A stretch of DNA of 11,553 bases, from assembly GCA_029979145.1 (NCBI GenBank), contig JAPOIC010000045.1:1-11553 (forward strand), in the 5' to 3' direction. A program made the position numbers and the translations under genes. Below are positions 7,120 through 11,553 of this stretch, piece after piece (position 1 is the first letter of the stretch; each line of letters starts with the position of its first letter). This DNA comes from Opitutaceae bacterium. Lineage in GTDB: Bacteria; Verrucomicrobiota; Verrucomicrobiia; Opitutales; Opitutaceae. The notes under the pieces were generated by a model. The model ran no database searches. It was not told where the DNA came from and saw only the letters and a list, made by a program, of their open reading frames with translations.

Positions 7120-9410
7120 ATTCGGCGCAACCGTTGTTCGGCCGGCCCGTGTCCCGGATCCACTGCATCGGCGTGTGCGGCATGGGTCTCGCTCCGCTGG
7201 CCATTTATCTGGCCGACTCAGGCTGGACCGTGACCGGCGAGGATGATGCGCCGACGGCCGATGTCGTCACGCATCTCACCGCCGCCGGCGTGACCTTGGG
7301 ATCGCTCCCGGAAACGTGCGACCTTGTCGTCATCTCGTCGGCTATTGCGGCCGGGCACGCAAGTTTGCAGGCCGTCCACGCGCGCCACCTGCCCGTGGTT
7401 CGTCGTGGCGAACTCCTGGCGGAGGTCGTCAAGGGGCGCAAGCTGGCCGCGGTCTGCGGTTCACACGGCAAGACGACCACCACCACCATGTTGGCGTCGG
7501 CACTGCGCCGCGCAGGGTTTGGCGCCGGTTATGTGCTAGGCGGACTGCCGGCCCGTGGCGCGTTCCCGCCCGCGGCCAAGGGATCGAACGACTGGGTGGT
7601 GGCCGAGATCGACGAGAGCGACGGCACCATCGCGCATTTTTCCCCGGAGCTCACCCTGTCGGTGAATCTCGATTGGGATCATGTGGACCACTATCGCCGC
7701 GCCGAGGATCTCGGGGCGGCCTTCGGTGCACTGTTCGCGCGCACGCAGGACCGGGTGCTCGTCAACCAAGCCTGCGAACTGTCGCGCGGCATCGCCCAAG
7801 CCGCCGTGCCGACGCGCGTCCGCACCTTTGGACCGGGTGGCAATTTTTCCGGTGAAGTTTCGGCGCATGATGACGCCGGTCTGACCGTGGCCTTGGGCGG
7901 CGAGTTTTCGATCCGGTCCGCGCGGGTGCGCGCGCAGGGTGGGTTCAACGCCTTGAATGCAACCGGGGCGCTCGCGGCCGCGCAGCTGATGGGCGCAACG
8001 TTGCACGAAGACCTGCTGGCCGATTTTCCCGGCGTGCGCCGCCGCCAAACCGTCCTCTCCACGCTCGGCGGCGTAAGGGTGTTGGAGGATTACGCTCATC
8101 ACCCGTCGGAGATCCGCGCCTTGCTCGCGGAACTGCGGCGCAGTCTGGCCGGACCCGGCCGCCTGATCGTGGTGTTTCAACCGCATCGCTTCAGCCGCAC
8201 GGCCCAATTCAAGACGGGTTTTGCCGAGGCGCTGGCGGTCGCGGACGAGATTGTCCTGCTCGATGTTTATGGCGCGGGCGAAGCCCCGGTGGCGGGCGGC
8301 TCGACCGCCGATTTGCTCGCGGCCTTCCCGGCGGGTCGCGCGCGGCATATGACGGATGATGCCGGTCTTATCGCGCGCTTGGAGGGAGAAGTGCGCCCCG
8401 GTGATTGCGTGGCCTTTGTCGGCGCCGGCAGCATCGACGCCAAGGCGCGGGCTTGGCTGGCGGTGCGGCAAAAGCATTACTGGGATCGCTTCGCGGCCAC
8501 CGCCGGACTGCGTCACTCTGCCTCGACCAAGCTTGCGCGTGAAGAGCCATTGGCGGGCAAGACGACCATGCGCGTCGGAGGTGCCGCCCGGGTTTACGCC
8601 GAACCGGCCGACCTCGCGGACCTGCAAGCGTTGCTCCGCTTGGCCCGTGAACACACCGTGCCGGTCCTACCGCTTGGCCGCGGCTCCAATCTCATCATTG
8701 CTGACGAAGGCGTTGACGCGGTCGTCATCTCCCTCGCGCATCCGCACTGGGCGACATTCGAGCCGCGCGGCGGCGATCGCGTGTGGGTGGGCGCTGGCCT
8801 GCGCTTGAAGAATCTTTGCGGCCTTGCGGCCAAGGCGGGGCTGACGGGTTTCGAATTTCTTGAGGGCATTCCGGGCAACGTGGGTGGCGCACTGCGCATG
8901 AACGCGGGCGCGATGGGTGGATGGATGTTCGACGTGGTCGAGGAAGTGCAGTTCGTGACTCTGGCAGGCGAAGTGATCGTGCGCCGCAAGGACGAGATGC
9001 ACGTGACCTACCGGCACTGCGCCGACCTCGAGGATGCGATCGCGCTCGGTGCCCTGCTGCGCCCGGGGGCGGCGGCGGATGCCGACACGGTCAACCGTCA
9101 AATCGATGTCTACCGGCGGAAACGGCAGGAATCGCAGCCGCGCGAGCCGAGCGCGGGCTGCATTTTCAAAAACCCCGAGGGCGACTCCGCCGGGCGACTG
9201 ATTGATCGCGCCGGACTGAAGGGCCTGCGTGTCGGGGAGGCCGAGGTCTCGCCGGTGCATGCCAATTTCATTGTCAACCGCGGCGGCGCAACCGGCACCG
9301 AAGTGCTGGACCTCGTGCGGCAGGTGCGCGAGCGCGTGCGCGCTGCGTCCGGCGTGATGCTTGAACCCGAGGCCCGGTTGTTCGGGCGCAACTGGGAGGA
9401 TGTCTTATGA
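7116..9410 (+). CDS. murC/murB: MurC-MurB fusion: UDP-MurNAc--L-alanine ligase / UDP-GlcNAc-enolpyruvate reductase
   Basis: One 764-residue frame carries two enzymes. MurC (about 1-450) has IHCIGVCGMG (15-24), P-loop GSHGKTT (115-121), DESDG (166-170), DHVDHY (188-193), DYAHHPSE (325-332), QPHRFSR (355-361) and LLDVYGAGEAP (381-391); DESDG favours MurC over the recycling ligase Mpl. MurB (about 470-764) has the FAD-binding segments TTMRVGGAA (483-491) and PLGRGSNLIIADEG (519-532), then EGIPGNVGGALRMNAGA (583-599), TYRH (631-634), PSAGCIFKNP (678-687) and the late EPEARLFG (750-757), whose Glu matches the catalytic Glu of MurB. The short span between TYRH and PSAG suggests a type II MurB. Cys682 replaces the usual proton-donating Ser. 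MurB makes UDP-MurNAc and MurC adds L-Ala, so consecutive reactions are joined, in reverse order along the chain. ATG 7116 overlaps the murG stop as ATGA. No stop or frameshift lies between the domains. Confidence 0.97.
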   Translation: MNSAQPLFGRPVSRIHCIGVCGMGLAPLAIYLADSGWTVTGEDDAPTADVVTHLTAAGVTLGSLPETCDLVVISSAIAAGHASLQAVHARHLPVVRRGELLAEVVKGRKLAAVCGSHGKTTTTTMLASALRRAGFGAGYVLGGLPARGAFPPAAKGSNDWVVAEIDESDGTIAHFSPELTLSVNLDWDHVDHYRRAEDLGAAFGALFARTQDRVLVNQACELSRGIAQAAVPTRVRTFGPGGNFSGEVSAHDDAGLTVALGGEFSIRSARVRAQGGFNALNATGALAAAQLMGATLHEDLLADFPGVRRRQTVLSTLGGVRVLEDYAHHPSEIRALLAELRRSLAGPGRLIVVFQPHRFSRTAQFKTGFAEALAVADEIVLLDVYGAGEAPVAGGSTADLLAAFPAGRARHMTDDAGLIARLEGEVRPGDCVAFVGAGSIDAKARAWLAVRQKHYWDRFAATAGLRHSASTKLAREEPLAGKTTMRVGGAARVYAEPADLADLQALLRLAREHTVPVLPLGRGSNLIIADEGVDAVVISLAHPHWATFEPRGGDRVWVGAGLRLKNLCGLAAKAGLTGFEFLEGIPGNVGGALRMNAGAMGGWMFDVVEEVQFVTLAGEVIVRRKDEMHVTYRHCADLEDAIALGALLRPGAAADADTVNRQIDVYRRKRQESQPREPSAGCIFKNPEGDSAGRLIDRAGLKGLRVGEAEVSPVHANFIVNRGGATGTEVLDLVRQVRERVRAASGVMLEPEARLFGRNWEDVL
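9394..9400 (+). promoter_or_regulatory. Ribosome binding site of ddl
   Basis: GGGAGGA lies in the last codons of the MurB part, six bases before ATG 9407. A second in-frame ATG at 9413 is also possible, but the ATGA overlap and this spacing favour 9407. Confidence 0.65.
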
Positions 9411-10345
9411 AGATGCCCGTGATCGTTGTGTTGGCCGGCGGCGTTTCCGCCGAGCGGGATGTGTCGCTGGGCTCGGGCATGGCCTGCGCCTGTGCGCTCA
9501 GCCGGTCATTTTCCACGCGCTTTCTGGACGTAAAGATGCCGGCGGTGCCCGCGGGGATTGATCCCGCCCGCGAGGTCGTGTTTTCAACCCTGCACGGCAC
9601 TTTCGGCGAAGACGGCACCATGCAGCGTCTCTTGGACGAGGCCGGCGTGCATTATGCCGGCTGCGATGCCGCAAGCAGTGCGCTAACGATGGACAAGGCG
9701 CGCACGAAGGAGCTGGCCGCGTCCGTTGGGGTGGGGGGCGCGCGCCAAGTGCGGTTTGCGGCGAACCAAAAACCGGATGCCGCTGCCGTGGTGGCCGACT
9801 TGGGGGAATCTTTGGTGCTCAAGCCCAACGCCGAGGGCAGCAGTGTTGGGCTCTGCTTGATCGCGGGCGTTGACGCGCTGGCCAAAGCCCTGTCCGCCGT
9901 CACCGCCGGCGATTGGCTGATCGAGGAGCGCATCAGCGGCAAGGAGCTTTCCATCGGGGTGCTGAACGGCCGCGCCATGGGCGTGGTGGAAATTCGCCCG
10001 AAGTCCGGCGTTTACGACTACGCGAGCAAATACACCAAGGGCCTGACGGAGTATTTTGCGCCGGCGCCCTTGCCCGAAGCGACGACCGGCGAGGTGCGGG
10101 CCGCGGCCGAGCGTGCGTTCGCCGCCTGCGGTTGCCGCGACTACGCGCGCGTCGACTTCATCCTTTCTGCATCCGGTCGCCTTTATTTGCTGGAAATCAA
10201 CACGCTGCCCGGCATGAAAGAAACGAGTCTGCTGCCGATGAGCGCACAGTGTGTGGGGCTGGATTTCACGGCATTGGTTCGGGAACTGGTCATGCCTGCT
10301 GTGCGCCGTTTCAACCCGGCAAAAGTCACTTCGTCCGTCCCGTGA
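9407..10345 (+). CDS. ddl: D-alanine--D-alanine ligase Ddl
   Basis: Ddl is a cytoplasmic ATP-grasp enzyme that joins two D-Ala molecules to form the dipeptide used by MurF. The 312-residue product has the normal DdlB-like length. Motifs in order are GGVSAERDVSL (11-21, with E16 expected to bind the first D-Ala), HGTFGEDGTMQ (63-73), LKPNAEGSSVG (138-148, ATP and loop residues), the omega-loop segment YDYASKY (203-209), ARVDF (247-251) and LLEINTLPGM (261-270) with E263 and N265 as metal ligands. The tyrosine in the omega loop fits a D-Ala-D-Ala ligase and not a D-Ala-D-Lac ligase of the kind linked to vancomycin resistance. The start overlaps the murC-murB stop by four bases and its TGA overlaps the ftsQ GTG. 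The murC-(murB)-ddl-ftsQ order is common in dcw clusters. Confidence 0.97.
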   Translation: MKMPVIVVLAGGVSAERDVSLGSGMACACALSRSFSTRFLDVKMPAVPAGIDPAREVVFSTLHGTFGEDGTMQRLLDEAGVHYAGCDAASSALTMDKARTKELAASVGVGGARQVRFAANQKPDAAAVVADLGESLVLKPNAEGSSVGLCLIAGVDALAKALSAVTAGDWLIEERISGKELSIGVLNGRAMGVVEIRPKSGVYDYASKYTKGLTEYFAPAPLPEATTGEVRAAAERAFAACGCRDYARVDFILSASGRLYLLEINTLPGMKETSLLPMSAQCVGLDFTALVRELVMPAVRRFNPAKVTSSVP

Positions 10346-11352
10346 GCAAAGCGAATCCCAATCCTCCCAATGCGCGCAGCTGGCGCGACATCCCGCAGCA
10401 GGTGAAGCCGCGGGCGATGTCGCGGGGCGGCCGTCGCCGCGTGCTTTGGTCCTTCGCGCGCTGGGCCGCCGTGCTGGGCGGCGTCGCCGTGCTGCTGGGG
10501 GGCGTATATTTCTTCACCGAGATTATGTCGGGCGACACCCGCACCTTGGCCCGCGCGGTCAATGCCGTGCCGGTCAAGACCATCGCGTTGCGCACCGATG
10601 GCGTGCTCGATCAGGCCTGGATCACCCGGACCCTCGCGCTGGCGCCCAAGGCGACCTTGATGGACCTCGACTTGGAGGAATTGCGCGATCGCCTGCTCGC
10701 CGATCGGCAGGTGCGCACCGCCACGGTGAGCCGCAAGTTTCCCGACACGTTGGAGGTGACGCTCTCGGAGCGTTCGCCGGTGGCTTTGATCAATCTCCAG
10801 TCCGGCCCCGCCGGCCCGCAGCCGCACGTGGTCGCCCGCGATGGGGTGGTCTACCGTGGCAGCGGCTACGATCAGGGCATGCTCGCCGGGCTGCCTTGGC
10901 TGGATGGTTTTAAGCTTCGCCGCGGGCCCGATGGCTACGAGCCTATCTATGGAATGACCGTAGTCGCCGACCTCCTCGCCACCGCCCGCAACGAGGCCGC
11001 GCATCTCTACCAATCGTGGCGCGTGGTTTCGCTGGCCCGGCTCGAAACCGACGCCGAGATTGAGATCCGCACCGACACCGTCGAGCGCATCATTTTCAAC
11101 GCCCGCACCTCCGCCGACTTCCTGCGCCAAGTCGCGCAGCTCGACGTGTTGCTCGACTCTGTGCGCGCCGGCACCGAGCAGCCGGTGGAAGAAATCAACC
11201 TCGCGGTCGGCCGCATGATCGACGGCCGCATTCAGGTGCCGGTCACGTTCAAGGAAACCGTTACCGGCGCCAAGCCGACGCCCGCACGCCGCGCCGAGAC
11301 CCTCCCGAACACTCTTTTCAAACCAACCCGTCCCGCCTCAAGTGAGCTCTAG
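10342..11352 (+). CDS. ftsQ: Cell division protein FtsQ
   Basis: FtsQ is a bitopic inner-membrane protein of the divisome that links cytoplasmic and periplasmic division proteins, typically through FtsB and FtsL. The 336-residue product has a basic cytoplasmic tail (1-38), one transmembrane helix (about 39-58), a POTRA-like region (about 75-145, including MDLDLEELRDRLLADRQVRTATVSRKFPDTLEVTLSE read in pieces across 107-143) and a periplasmic beta domain to about 303. It ends in a polar tail. The start GTG at 10342 overlaps the ddl stop as GTGA, matching the coupling seen at other junctions. An internal ATG at 10417 (codon 26) is the alternative, leaving a shorter basic tail. The frame is open further upstream, but only as a shadow of ddl. 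FtsQ proteins are poorly conserved, so the call rests on the topology, the POTRA pattern and the position before ftsA. Confidence 0.92.
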   Translation: MSKANPNPPNARSWRDIPQQVKPRAMSRGGRRRVLWSFARWAAVLGGVAVLLGGVYFFTEIMSGDTRTLARAVNAVPVKTIALRTDGVLDQAWITRTLALAPKATLMDLDLEELRDRLLADRQVRTATVSRKFPDTLEVTLSERSPVALINLQSGPAGPQPHVVARDGVVYRGSGYDQGMLAGLPWLDGFKLRRGPDGYEPIYGMTVVADLLATARNEAAHLYQSWRVVSLARLETDAEIEIRTDTVERIIFNARTSADFLRQVAQLDVLLDSVRAGTEQPVEEINLAVGRMIDGRIQVPVTFKETVTGAKPTPARRAETLPNTLFKPTRPASSEL

Positions 11353-11553
11353 TCCCCACTTCATTGGCGCCGTGGAAATCGGCACCGCCAAGGTCACAGT
11401 CCTGATCGGAGAATACACCGGTCGCGAACTCGCCATCATCGGCCGCGGCGAATGCCAGTCGCGCGGCGTGATCAAGGGCACCGTCGTCGACTACAAGGCC
11501 GCCAGCGAGTGCGTGCACAGCGCGCTGGAGTCCGCCGAGCGCGAGGCCGGCGA
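11342..11553 (+). CDS. ftsA: Cell division protein FtsA, N-terminal part
   Basis: The first 70 codons of FtsA are present and the gene runs off the window. FtsA is an actin-like ATPase that tethers FtsZ to the inner membrane and recruits later division proteins. The visible part contains GAVEIGTAKVTVLIGE (9-24), the phosphate-1 loop of the actin/Hsp70 fold, followed by IIGRGECQSRGVIKG (31-45), which aligns well with the E. coli FtsA N-terminus, and the start of the next helix. The likely start is GTG 11342, giving an 11-base overlap with the end of ftsQ. There is no clear ribosome binding site, so coupling to ftsQ is inferred. No alternative family fits the context better. The membrane-binding C-terminal helix and the ftsZ gene expected next are outside the window. 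Confidence 0.95.
   Translation, partial: MSSSPHFIGAVEIGTAKVTVLIGEYTGRELAIIGRGECQSRGVIKGTVVDYKAASECVHSALESAEREAG

Noticed and set aside
7116..8465. The first half of the fusion as Mpl, the muropeptide recycling ligase
   Set aside because: The IHCIGVCG start is somewhat Mpl-like, but DESDG, DHVDHY and the LLDVYGAGEAP segment fit MurC. A dcw location next to MurB also fits MurC.
9913..10341. Upstream extension of the ftsQ frame
   Set aside because: It overlaps ddl completely and reads as an Arg-rich shadow; FtsQ features begin only after GTG 10342.

Overview
The window is a single uninterrupted plus-strand stretch of a division and cell wall (dcw) gene cluster. It runs from the last codons of murE to the first 70 codons of ftsA, in the order murE(end)-murF-mraY-murD-LysM protein-ftsW-murG-murC/murB fusion-ddl-ftsQ-ftsA(start). 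Every gene was identified from family motifs read in the translated sequence. There are no RNA genes, mobile elements, CRISPR arrays or obvious terminators, and no gene-free stretch longer than 30 bases.

The high GC content, the gene order, the in-frame murC-murB fusion and the LysM gene between murD and ftsW all suggest a member of the Verrucomicrobia, perhaps close to Opitutus. This is inference from content and remembered genomes, not from a search.

Layout: bases 1-3855 hold the cytoplasmic UDP-MurNAc-peptide ligases (MurE end, MurF, MurD) and MraY, which moves the precursor onto the lipid carrier to make lipid I. Bases 3886-4812 encode a membrane-anchored protein with two LysM domains. 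Bases 4826-7119 encode FtsW (septal glycan polymerase) and MurG (lipid II synthesis). Bases 7116-10345 encode the MurC-MurB fusion, which makes UDP-MurNAc and adds L-Ala, and Ddl, which makes the D-Ala-D-Ala used by MurF. Bases 10342-11553 hold the divisome genes ftsQ and ftsA; ftsZ would be expected just beyond the window.

The genes are packed as a translationally coupled operon. Stop and start codons overlap at seven of ten junctions: four ATGA and one GTGA four-base overlaps, plus overlaps of 8 and 11 bases. The LysM gene alone is flanked by real, if small, gaps on both sides. I see no undescribed system here. The points worth a second look are the MurC-MurB fusion with a Cys where the MurB catalytic Ser normally sits, the LysM gene inside the cluster, and altered signature motifs in FtsW.
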